A stretch of DNA of 64,000 nucleotides, from contig OX485804.1 of NCBI GenBank assembly GCA_950295325.1, forward strand, positions 51,336,001 through 51,400,000, in the 5' to 3' direction. The translations under genes and the position numbers were made by a program. This DNA comes from Polytrichum commune (lineage: Eukaryota; Streptophyta; Polytrichopsida; Polytrichales; Polytrichaceae). Positions 49,409 through 60,575 of this stretch are shown one piece after another. The stretch's first letter is position 1. Every line of letters starts with the position of its first letter. Under the pieces are notes generated by a model. It saw only the letters and a list, made by a program, of their open reading frames with translations, did not search any database and was not told the DNA's origin.

Positions 49409-50650
49409 GCACTGATGTTGGCATGAATGAGCAACACTTCACCTTAACTGTAGCCATGAGCTCATCTGTGAACCCATATCCCTAGCTCCCAAATTCTTGA
49501 TAATATTGAACATAAACCCTAGGATCCTAAACTTCAACCCCTATATTAATTCTACTAAAAAGTAATGGTCTACATTTCATACCAATCTACTTTACTTATA
49601 AAGGGATTGTCTACTTTTAATGGACTCTTCGTTAGTTTGGAATCCTTTTATAATTTTTTATTTCAAATGAATTTTAACCCTCCCTATATTATGCCCCATG
49701 TTGTTTGTAAAATGCACTAAGTGACCCACCCGTGAATCTAATGTATGGTGTGGTGCCAATTTGGCACCACATTCCCACCAAGTCTTGGCAGTCTTGAGTT
49801 CAAAAACTATTCCACCCAAATTGAGAAACTGAAATTCAAGCTTGGGTTCAATCTTGAGTCCAAAAAGTAAGGTTCAGGGAGGGGTGTTTTGTACCCCATG
49901 TTTCAACAATCCAAATCCCAATATAAACATGTCCTAATCACCCATCCCATGCCCACTAGAAATAAGTGGCCCTAAAACAAACACATTTAAATCTACACCC
50001 ACTTCTTCTAGAATAGTAAACACATGATTTGTACAAGATAATTAGCAAATATCAATCAAAAACCAAACCATTATCCTTGTAGAATTTGAAATGCATATGA
50101 GTATGTTATTCACTACCAATGTGAAGATTCTCTTTCTACTTAAATGATCATGTAGGTCCCAAGGCCACCAATCAAGGGATGGGGAACAAAGTGGCCCCGC
50201 CTCCCCCCTTTTGGAGGGACCTTAATATATTTCTCTAGTGATGACCATATTCTCAGGTGTGCAAGTACTCTATTGCTCTTTTGTGTGCACCCCAACTCTA
50301 CAAGGGTTCAAGATTGACTGGCTCCTCCCATTCATTATGGATACTAGACTTTCAAAACTACTTTGGTATCATACTACCATAATATCATTACACAACTCCT
50401 TGGTAGTGTTCTATGGGACTATGTATTGCATGAGCATAATTCCCCTTTAATTCCATCCTTCCTTGTTTATGAGGAGCGCTTTGGTTGTGTGTTGTGAACT
50501 TTTCGACAAGTAGTTGTACATCATCATAGTTTATTTTTTATTTTTTTTTGGGGTGGGGGGAAACCATCATGTAGTTGCTTAGTAATGTGATGAACTCTAC
50601 ATATTAAGGTGGATGGCATGGGGGTTAAGTGGTTACTAATTTTAACAAGC
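48780..50650. other. Intergenic DNA without a recognisable gene
   Basis: Contains a compound (GT)n(GA)n microsatellite at 49352-49408. Short open frames lack known motifs. Confidence 0.4.
49352..49408. repeat. Compound (GT)n(GA)n microsatellite
   Basis: About 18 GT units followed directly by about 11 GA units. Confidence 0.95.
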
Positions 50651-51419
50651 TCACTTCTACTGACATCTAATATATAAACTTCCACTTATGTAAACTTCAC
50701 AAGGGATGTGCACTAGTGGGGACAAAAATATCAAATGAGAATAGCAAAAGCAACAACGCAACAACCGCAACTTCAATTGTTTGTATTCCATGTTTGCCAA
50801 CCACCATATTTGTGTAGATTTGCGATCTAGTGTATGACATGCTGGCAGTTGGAATTGTCCAAAATCATGCATAAATCCAAATATATTTGGATACTAGTTT
50901 TCTCCACTCCTTCTCCTAGGTTGTGAAACACACGATTAGTACAAGATGGTTATTATGTTTTGAGCATGCAATCAATCTATATAAAACATATGTTTTTAGA
51001 TTGGTATCAATTCTTGGGGCCACATCAAACTGCATATCTATCAATCAAATATGGGTGTTAGATTAAGATAACTCATTGAATTAAGCACATCTACCTTAAA
51101 CACATTGAAAAACAAGTTTATGATGAGTAAGATATGCAGGTCTTATTTGGTTGCTTTTCTCAATTAGACACCTATATTTTTCTTATGTGTGGTTAGGTAG
51201 GGATCAAAGAATCAACACCATAAAAGACACATGTTTAAAAGAGACTGCCAAACTACAACTTCAAATTTAGTAAACAATTCCACACTTAACAGTGAACACA
51301 ATTGAGAAGACCTATGTATGCAATCAAAGAATCAACAAACATGTGCTTTCAATACCAATAACTGAATCGGGGGAGGTCTGATTTCAAGTCCAACTTTGCA
51401 TACTTCATGCAGAGGTTAT

Positions 51420-51700
51420 TTAGTAATAGTAGGGTTTGGATAGTCCGGTCGTGGTTGGAGCCACCAGGTGCCGCGTGTCTCAACCCACAAAACGGATTAT
51501 AAATGCCAAGCTTTGAGCAAGAAGAAGAAGAACTCCCGTCTCCGGAGGAGGCCGGAGTGAATAAAGTGTATGTTCGTAGAACATCCTAGGCCATGCCTTA
51601 CGGCAGTGGTGCTAGATGTAAAACTACTTCGCCCTTTGCAGGACGTAGACACTATAATTAATAACCAATTGTAAATTTCAGTAGCCGGTTATTATGTATG
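51420..51700 (+). repeat. LTR-like segment (TATA, hairpin, AATAAA)
   Basis: Has ATTATAAATGCC (about 51500), an AAG-rich leader, the hairpin CTCCGG-AGGAGG-CCGGAG (51540-51557) and AATAAAG about 50-60 bp after the TATA. This is the order of a compact plant LTR R/U5 region. No paired LTR or primer site was identified, so it may be a solo LTR, or chance. Confidence 0.3.
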
Positions 51701-51764
51701 GGCCTTGTTTGGGGTAGTTAGTTGGGGGGGGGGGGATCTGTATTGGGTTGGGAGTTTTATTTAT

Positions 51765-52975
51765 TTATGAGAGGTCTTGGAGATCATTAATAGTTTGTTG
51801 ATTTTCTAGCCTTCGTTTGTGGACTAATATGGGATGTGCATATTGTGTGGCAATTATGTTAATTTTTTTAAACGTGTTTTTTATTTTTGTGATAGGGAGT
51901 GTGAACATTGATTCCAGTTTTTTCATTGATGGGATATGTGTTGTGCCTCTTGCTCCCGCAACTAGTACCATGAGTGGGGCTACGTTCCAACCCTTAGTTT
52001 TGATGTTGTTTATGAGTGGTTGATATTTTATGATTTTTCTGTCTAGTGTTTCAGTGGCGAATCTATCATTGCAATATGTGAATTTGATGAACTGTATGAT
52101 GATATCAGGTGTAGGGGTTACGGGGGGGGGGGGGGGGGGTATATGGATGGCCTATGATGCATAGTATGTCTGGTTTGAGCCTAGCGTTGCAATGACATCT
52201 TTGGGTGATACATGTACATGGAAGTAACCAAGGGGGAACTGTATTTTCTTGGGGTAGTTCATTATGCGTTCCTGCGTTCCTGCATTCATTAATGTATAAT
52301 GTATTGATATTCGAGTTGATACAATGAGTTTGCGTATTTCCCATACCGCTTTGTTATGCCTTTTATTATTAGTGCATGGATGTGTTGTTGTTTGCATTTA
52401 AGTAGTACATGTAGCCATGTATCTGCATCTGTTGAGTTGCAGATAGGACATGTTCGCGATGGGAAGGCTTCTCTGCCAAAGAAGAGTTGTTTTCGGACGT
52501 GACCCATATATTGTCCAGTTCAGAATTTTATTAGGCATGTTTTTTTGCTTATCCGTGATGGTGGGATTCGTCCAAAAGTCATTTGATAGTATTTTATCTA
52601 TGTCGTCATTTTCTAGCCATTTGTGTAATTGGTGCGTTTGATTTACTATAATTGTTAAGTTATGTTCATTGTCATGCTTGAGAATGTGTTTACTAAGGTG
52701 CCTAGTGGGGCCCTTGTCAGGTGTTTCTTGCATGGAATGCCACCAATCTTTTTGTAGGTAGTATGGTGTAGGGTGTGCATGCTCGTATGAAACTGCGGCA
52801 TCTCTATGGTCTAGTTCACGTCCTTGTTTGGCTAGTGTATCTGCTTGGTCATTTCCCCCTATGTTTGTGTAGGCCTTTATTCTGTGGAGTGTGGTGGTTT
52901 GTGTGCGGGATATTAACATTTTAATCATGTTTTCTAGGATTATTTTGTCCGGGTGACTGTTATCCAACAACCTTC
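51765..52975 (-). pseudogene. LINE ORF2 C-terminal half: RNase H, CCHC knuckle and nuclease-like tail, frameshifted
   Basis: On the minus strand three regions follow in order. First is an RNase H end (RIKAYTNIGGNDQADTLAKQ, about 52840-52890). Then comes a CX2CX9HX4C knuckle (CPICNSTDADTWLHVLLKC, about 52390-52450). Last is a tail with AGTHNE, ENTVPPWLLPCTC, RLKPDILCI, FTYCNDRF, KIIKYQPLI and VAGARGTTH (about 51940-52260). The frame changes near 52490, again near 52300, and near the G18 tract at 52122-52139, which reads as a proline run. No upstream reverse transcriptase catalytic core was found. A-rich sequence follows the terminal stop. Not functional. Confidence 0.72.
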
Positions 52976-53699
52976 TTCTTCCACTCTTCCAGTCGAAAAG
53001 ATAGACTGCGCTTAATAAGGGCAGTAAAGGTGAAGGTGGGTCACTGCAGGTCTCAGACCCTGTTGTTATATAATAAGAAGGACGGGTGGATGTAATTATT
53101 TTGGCCCTGACATCACCATAAATTCTTTATGCCAGTCATAATAACTCCTCGGTCTTCATTGACCATCAAAAGCATGTAACCAGTGGAGTCATTCATTCTG
53201 GACTCATATTGTCCTATTGTGTAAAATTCTCACATAACAATGAGATTTGAGAACATAGTCACAATCCTGAGGGCATGATATATAGGTGAATGCATGGCAT
53301 GAATAATCGACATCAATAATGGTTCCAATGAACTTATCCGTGTATATCAAAGTTGAGAAATCTTCATTATAGATATTCAAATGGCATAAAATCTACTTTT
53401 AAATAGCACCTTAATATATAGTTTGTATTTATTTTTGGAAGACCCAAACCCATCTAGTTTCTTCTCTGGATTTGGGCAAGCAATGGTATCCCACCTGTAC
53501 GATGTACATTAGAGACCCTCAAAGATGCTAAGTTCAACATTTACAAAGTGAAGACCTAGCGTATTCAAGAGGTTCGAACCTTTGGTCCTCACTTCATCAA
53601 TGTTTAACAACTACATGATCTATACCCTTGAAAAACCAATACAAACCAACACTAGTTCTCATCCCCCCTCCCCCCCAACCCAAGTCATGTCAACTTTGA

Positions 53700-54000
53700 C
53701 AAGGCTGTTGTCGTAGATGAAGGTCATCTCCTCATCTTTTAAGGCTTTCTCCCAAGTAAATTTGGCATAGTCAATGAAACCTTGTTGATTAGGTGCATAA
53801 CCTTTCTAGTATCCCACCTCTTGTTGTTGAAGGTGATGTCATTCCTTTCAATCCAAATGGTTCACAACAAGAGATTCGTGGTTGTTGCTCCCACCTCAAG
53901 CAAATATTTTTGCACCCAAATCCATTGTACTTGCAATCCAGCCCACCCCGGTGATTCTAATTGTGACATGAAATTAAAGGACTCATGTGGATGTCACCCA
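53700..54000 (-). pseudogene. Decayed LINE tail (zf-RVT-adjacent region)
   Basis: Minus strand reads NLLL, then a stop where a Trp is expected, then TIWIERNDITFNNKRWDTRK. The LW-IW-ERN-x-x-FNN-x-RW pattern is characteristic of the region after the reverse-transcriptase zinc-binding domain in plant LINEs. It ends at a TAA near 53740. Upstream sequence (WAGLQVQWIWVQKYLL) fits the same region. The plus-strand 166-codon frame over 53782-54282 is most likely a shadow. Confidence 0.55.
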
Positions 54001-54452
54001 TGGTTCCTCCCTTGTTCTTGTGCAACGTGTCACATGAAGGCCATCCCACATGTGACATATTGTTATGAAATTTTGAACAAACCTATCCTAGAAAGATTGG
54101 AGCTTTGCATAATATGTGTGCAACTCTTGGGAGATTATAGGTGTCCCATGTACGAAACCATCAATTTCAGCATTGCAATGTTGCACTTTGCGTTACCCCC
54201 TAATGCCACATGCTACACTAAGGAATCAAGTTGGAAAAAGCAGTGTATGGGGAGAAAGCGATGTTTGGACGTAATTAGTTGAATTCCTAATCATGTTTCC
54301 AAGTCCAACTGGTCACACGTTGTGATCCTTCGGCTTTTCCTTTCCTAACTTGAGGTATATTCCATAAATTCCTCTAAAATCATGGGTACATTTCCCAAAG
54401 TCTTGAACCTCAACCGGTCGTTTCTCAAACTCGACCGGTGCATCTGCAACTA

Positions 54453-54879
54453 AAGTAGAAATACCATAACCCATTAACCACCCTCTAGCCGCGCACTAGA
54501 CCGCCGTCACAATGGTGAAGTGCCATTTCTAAAACCGATCGTGGCTCGGCGACAACTTCAATGCGTGTACACTTCGTGTAACCAATGGGAGTCAACTATC
54601 AATGTACTCACGAGGTAACCGATGTAGGCGATGTGCTGTATGGAAATGCGGATTACTGTGTTCGGTGCAGGGAAAATCTAGTGAACGAGTTCGGGATTGG
54701 ACAACTTTCCACTTTGAAAAATCGTAGCATTCTTTGTATAAGGCAAAAAAATATGAAACAACTTGCATTCTTCACGAATCCTTCTCGCCTATCTTGGAAA
54801 ATGATGTCATAAATTGTCAGACCAGATGTTCAATGCGATAAAATCACCTTATTTTCATGGGTTTATGGTCTTTCTACCT
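54453..54879. mobile_element. 427-bp TIR element (GGTAGAAATACC family), copy 2
   Basis: Ends AAGTAGAAATACCATAA and TTATGGTCTTTCTACCT, both flanked by TA. Matches 23229-23648 in reverse orientation through nearly its full length. Divergence of the ends suggests it is older than copy 1. Confidence 0.82.
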
Positions 54880-55057
54880 TAGTGGCCGGCTCCCTCCACC
54901 TCAATATTTGGAAAGAGAGTTGGGATTGAGCATGAGCAGGAGCAGGCCCACCTGCCTGGTGTGAGCCCCTGGAGCTTGCGTCATGCCCTTGGGGCAGATG
55001 GCATGCAATTCTCACACGGTCCTTCTCCCCACACCAACCCTCCACCTTTCCTGTCTA

Positions 55058-55081
55058 CCCCCCCCCCCCCCCCCCCCCCCC
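55058..55081. repeat. C24 homopolymer
   Basis: An unbroken run of 24 C preceded by CTA and followed by GG. It resembles the CTA-C15-GAG right end of the 32042-32391 element, so it may be a relic terminus. Homopolymer length is also prone to assembly error. Confidence 0.7.
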
Positions 55082-55532
55082 GGTTTTTAGACACACGGGC
55101 CGGGAAGGAGAAAAAAAGAAGAAGGAAAGAGCAAAAAGAAGAAGAAGAGGCTGTTGAGCCCACGTTGACCAAGTGGTTGACGCTTTGGACACTCCCACAA
55201 AGATGATCATTGTGATTGGAGATCAAGGCCCCGGCTTATGCTCGCCGAGGCCTTCTTTCTCATCACCTTCCACCGGGAAAGAGTTTACCTCGGGTCATAA
55301 CATTATTAAGTACTGTGCGTTCGTTCATGTGGGCCTCAAGTATATGATCATGGGATGCTACAGCTAGTGCATATTCAATCTTGATTGGGCACTTGTATTT
55401 GATTGGTGTGTGATTAGGTGAGGATCAAAGAACGACTATAATGAAAACATGTGATTTTTTTAAAGAGATTGAATTATGTCGTTGAATTTTATCATCTACT
55501 CCACACTCAATAACTAATGAACACAACTTGGA

Positions 55533-55535
55533 GGA

Positions 55536-55577
<42 letters not shown>

Positions 55578-55578
55578 G
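55533..55578. repeat. (ATCT)n microsatellite
   Basis: About eleven perfect ATCT units. Confidence 0.95.
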
Positions 55579-55984
55579 GTGTGTAATCAGTTTGTATTTT
55601 GATTTGGCTCACATCCCGGAGTGGGCACCTAGTCTGTAGCACTCATAGGGGGTTGACATCTTTAGAACATGGCTTGGACTTGCTAAAACATCTATTTAAG
55701 CAACATGATTTTGAAGGTGTTTGCATTAAGCATTGTGTAAACTATAAAATTTAAGAAACTATTTAATACAAGCTTTTTGAATCTAAAAAAAGGAAAAATC
55801 TAGCATAGTGTAGGGGATGTCAAAATGGACATGATGCGGGCTATGGTCATCACATCGCATCACAAGTGATGTGATGCTTAAAGAACGTTATTGTGATAAA
55901 AAAATTAAATATCACATGGTGGTTTTTTTACATCATCACCATAAAGTTGACAGATACGATCACTACTATTATGATAATTGACGT

Positions 55985-56345
55985 TTCAATTGACTACATA
56001 TAAGCAGTCAACCCTCTAGTCAACTGCTATTGGGAGCAGTCAACTCTGTAGGTGATTGCACATAAGCAATTGGCCCTCTAGTTGATTGCTTATTTGAGCA
56101 GTCAACTTCTTAGTCGACTTCCATAGTATCGGTTGACCTTCTCCAAGCGACTACAAGTAAGCACTAGACTCTCTAATCAAATAATAAGTGAACAATTGAC
56201 TCCATAATTGACTACTAATGTGAATAATTAATTAGGGAATCGATTGTACATAAGCAATCAACTCTATAATCGACCGCTCCTATTAGCAATCAATTAGGGA
56301 GTCGATTGCTCACTTAACAGTCAATTGCTTACTTAGTAATCATCT
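55985..56345. repeat. Degenerate minisatellite of AGTCAACT/AGTCGACT units, array 1
   Basis: Roughly 30-bp units alternate GCAGTCAACTCT and AGTCGACTGCTTA-like blocks, so neighbouring half-units can pair. At least eight recognisable units with heavy divergence. A related array lies at 58190-58575. Confidence 0.75.
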
Positions 56346-56699
56346 TTATATGTGTACTGACATATGGATTTAGGGAACATAAAATGGAAAGGGGAGAAAA
56401 ACCAACAATTGTTTATATAAAAAAATACTATATCATAACAAAACGGTGATAAATATAAAATTTCTTACAAACAAGTTCATGTCAATGATACATGCTTATT
56501 AACTCTCTAGAAACCCCCTTAAGAAGTTAGAAAAATACTAAATACTCTTGATACTATCTTTGATCTTAGACCTTTATCAGTCTACTGGCTCTTCTCATCT
56601 CACATGGTGCATCTGTATTTGATATCTTGCGGAAGCCAAGTCAAGGTGGGTCCCCATGTCGAGTTTGCAAAAAAGTTCTAGGGTCATGACCCAAAATTT

Positions 56700-57620
56700 A
56701 CAACGCTTCCTAACATAGAGAATTGAGTCATGGCTATGGTTGGGAAGTTGCCATGCAAGTTTTGCCAACCATAAAACTCTCAGCCTCGTTGTAACATTTA
56801 GGCGGGTCTTGATGTTTCCTACTATGGACTCTAAACAACTCGGGTCCCACCCACCACTTCTTCTTCAATTTTCTTTTGCCTCTGCTGTTTTTGCATGCCA
56901 CAATGATTTAACATTCTCACCCGTGTGCGATGCATGCTCCAAATTGTGCATTTCAATTTTCAAGCTTCCATCCAACTTCCATTGGAGCATAATATTGTCC
57001 ATAGAAAATTCATTGTGTGGCACATTTCCATTGTGCAATTCCAACATGAGCCATACCAAACCGAACAATAATTTTATTCTTCTCCTTCCGAAACCTTTCA
57101 ACTTGGTCCCATCATTACCATTCGGTTGGACCCATGAACATGATGTTATCATTTGGGCGATGCTCCCTATCTCATATATGCATTTCTCGTAAAGATCTCC
57201 CTTTCCACCATATAGAGTGTGTAGCCTGTGTTGGTCTTAGTATTGATCGACCAAAACTTGATGAAGTCAAGATGAGACTTTCAAAAAAATAAAATGCCAT
57301 AATACTAGCTTGGATCCAAGCTAGGCCCACATAATATATGAAGATAGACGTTCGTCAATCCTTAATCTAAAGATAAACGTTTGTCACTTTGAGAATCTCC
57401 ATGTACATTTCCATTTTTTTTCCTTGTGATCTAAGACAACCACCTTTGTTGTATCAAGAATCCACTGTAATTGGCATGGGCAAAATACCTTTAACCACTT
57501 CTCCAACTTACGTTCTTTCCATAGAATTGGTTTGTTGGCCGTCTTGGAAAACCCTTTGGCATACAATTCCCACTTAAAAAACAATGCTTGCATATTCGTC
57601 GCTGAAGGGGTCACCAACTC
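56700..57620 (-). pseudogene. Protein-kinase-like pseudogene
   Basis: Minus-strand frame at 57152-56865 carries NGNVPHNEFSMDNIMLQW, which has the HxDxxxxN catalytic-loop spacing with Asp replaced by Glu. Where DFG is expected it has LKIEMHNLEHA. It stops, and one frame over continues with KWWVGPELFRVHSRKH, matching the APE-motif region at the end of an activation segment. An upstream 77-codon frame (57617-57384) probably belongs to the same decayed gene; sequence to about 58010 may too. At least one frameshift and missing catalytic residues argue against function. Family assignment is by eye. Confidence 0.5.
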
Positions 57621-58189
57621 ACCTGCTTCGGAGGGGGGGGGGCATTATCAACCAATTGCTTGAGGTTGAGAACTCCATTTTGGGCTTTATTCTTCACCCA
57701 AGCGTCAAAATATGCGAGATTTCATATTGGTTCCAATCCATAAAATTAAAATATCCTACTTTCAAATATCCTTGCCTTTTATTGGGCCATTTAAACGGCA
57801 TATTGGAATACTTTGCCTTTTCATCTCCCATCATCCAACTCTATTCCGGCATCATATTTAATAGCACAGTATACTTGTGTTCACAACACAAATTAAAAAT
57901 GCTCATGGACACAACGGTATCCACGCCTCAAAGCCACAAAAATTCCATCCAAAACTGGCAAGGGTTTGACCTAGTCATCAATCTTCCAAGCCCTCTTGAC
58001 CCACTTTGTACATTGAATAAAGTATGCTAGCATGCTAGACCCCAATGTCCCACTTGAGGCAGGGTGATTGGAAATGAGGTCAACGAGACCTCCCACCTTA
58101 TATATATATATAGGTTGGGAGGGTCTTACACCCCCTGGGGCTGATCTCTTCAATCATGTCCGTTAGATGAGGTTGCATCCAACAATCAA

Positions 58190-58575
58190 GATGAAGATCT
58201 TTGTTCGACTACAAGGTGATAGTCAATCAAGGCAAATGATTGCTACTTAGAAGTTAATTAAGGATAGTCAACTATTGGGTTGCATTCGACCCATGTCAAC
58301 TACCTTATCGATTGCTACTTAGCAGTCGACATAGGAAACTCAATTGCTACTTAATGCAGTTGTTAATAATTGATTTAATAAACATCAATTGTCTTAGTGT
58401 AGTTGACCAAGGTAGTCGACTGTTGGTTTGTAGTTGTTATGTGAGTCGACATAGTTTGTTGATTTTTCGGTGTAATTGGCTGCCATGTCGACTTCCGAGA
58501 TTTGTCAATATGAAAACTGACCACCACAACGATTGCTAGTTACACTCAATATGGTAGTCGATTATCGACTGTAGG
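58190..58575. repeat. Degenerate AGTCGACT minisatellite, array 2
   Basis: Repeats of GATTGCTACTTAGCAGTCGA and GGTAGTCGACTGTTGG-like units, related to the array at 55985-56345 and lying about 2.2 kb from it on the other side of the kinase-like pseudogene. Confidence 0.7.
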
Positions 58576-58579
58576 TACA

Positions 58580-60060
58580 ATTCACAACCTTTGATTTTTT
58601 TCAATGGTTTGTTGCCTCAATAAGCTTGGCATGGATTTGAATGTAACTATTAATACAAAAGGATCTTTTATAGTTAGTGTGAGTGAATGCTCTGGAACTA
58701 TAAAGCCGGCATTTCATTGACACTCGGCATTGCGACCCACTTCATTTGACCTTGATTGCCTATAGGCATTTGCTGCAAGTGAAGAGAGGTAGTGTGCTAT
58801 ATTTGATATGGACACGTGAAACAAATGAATGCCTTGGTATGTGTCAAAAAGTAGATTCCAACGTCTAAGAAGGTGGAGTGCAAATTTTGCAAAGTAGAAT
58901 TAGTGTAAAGGAAAGATCGTATGGTTGTCAATTTGGGGTATAAATAGAACGGCATCATGATGCGAGGGGTAGTATTGTGTTAACCTTGAGGCCAGTTGTC
59001 AAAGCCATAATTTCTAGGTGCGATGGTGTGTGGCCAACATTTTCAGATGAAGTTTTGGATGATTATGTTGAGGACGTGAGAGACAATATAGTTGACCCCC
59101 AACTTCATGCGGTACATAGTTGCATAATGGCTCGCATAACCCGCTCAACTACTACGCTTTATGCCATAAAAGTATGTCAAGTAATTGTAGCATTTGTGAA
59201 AAAATACACATCTAAAGGGAATATTCAATTCTATTGCTTCGCAAAGTATGTATAATTGGGATTTCCATCATATTCTTCTAGTTTCTACTTTCAAATAATT
59301 TGTTGTGCAATGTGCATGTCTCATAAGTGCAATAAATACTCTGAATTGCATTATTAATATTGGACAAATATTTTATCTATAGTTACTTGGATCCTAATTA
59401 TAATAGGTTCCATCGTACACAACCTTTTATGCAATAGAATACCCTTCAAAGTCATGCATTCCAAGATTTTCCGGGCATGTGCCCTCAAATCCCGGAATGC
59501 ATTCACACTATGCATGTTCCCGAGCCCTTGTGTTCCCACCGTGGACGCTCCGCTTTGGCGTAGGGAACGTCTCGTCCATCTCTTCCATCGCAAAGGGCTC
59601 TCAGGAACCAAAGAGAAAATGTAGCCATGATTGGAGATGATTGGAGATCATGGTGAAGAGGATTGTAACCTGTGTCACCGCGTAGGTAGGTCTCTTGATG
59701 CAAGTGGAAGTTTCACGGTTTCGTGGCAAAATTATCAATCATTCTGGAGGGTACGATTGACGTTTACAGGTTTACGGACTAGCTAGCCTCGACGTACTCA
59801 GTCGATCTATCTTGTGGACCTCATGGATTTATGGTAACAACAACGATCATCCAAATCTCGACCACCTCTAGTCATTTTGTACTGAACGTAACTCCTGCAT
59901 AGATCAATCGAACTCCAGGTCATTGCTGATGATGACGATGATGATGGGATGATGATCAGCTTCTTCGTGTAGATCTTTCAGACATGTCCTGTCATTCGAT
60001 TTCCCTGCATGCCAAGTTTTCAGTCAGATCATCCGAATATTCTTCCCCTTACATATAACC
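58580..60060. other. Intergenic DNA with unrecognised short frames
   Basis: Open frames of 92 (plus, 58977-59255) and 85 and 66 codons (minus, 59354-59703) have no recognisable motif. From about 59700 GC rises toward the mannanase gene, as expected of a promoter region. Confidence 0.3.
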
Positions 60061-60432
60061 TCCGCCGAGTTGCTGCAATTTGGAGCCACCACTGTTGCAG
60101 TAAGTAGTTGTAGTAGTACACACAGACGATTCATTTATCACCAGTTACTGCAGACCGGCCGATCATTTCGTCTTGGAAGAAGAAGAGTTTTAACTTGCGA
60201 CGTCTCAATTGTGCGGTCTCCTCATGTTAACTGGTCTTTCTGTAGTACTGCCAATGCTGCTTCTGCTGCTGCTGGCGTGTCGAAGTCATGCTGGGAGTAT
60301 GCTTGCGGAGGAGCCGGAGGAGGTACCTAGGACAACATCAACATGCATCCTGTAGGTTTACGAGTGATCATTATAATTTCCGAACCAGCCGCAATATTAT
60401 CCTAACCTTCAAATCTGTCTGAAGGCAATCAG

Positions 60433-60463
60433 GCAATCAGGCAGGCAGGCAGGCAGGCAGGCA
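60433..60463. repeat. (CAGG)n microsatellite upstream of the mannanase gene
   Basis: Six to seven CAGG units, about 110 bp before the start codon and so probably in the 5' UTR or core promoter. Confidence 0.9.
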
Positions 60464-60575
60464 ATTTTGCAATCGGTACCTAATATTGTGCGCATGCATC
60501 ATCAACAGAGGAGGGCCTATCTTCGATTGATAGAACAGTCGTGATCTTATACTCGATTGCTTGATTGTTATCACC

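Noticed and set aside
53562-53580. GGTTCGAACC resembling a tRNA T-arm or Pol III box B
   Set aside because: No box A at the right distance and no cloverleaf; it is a simple palindrome.
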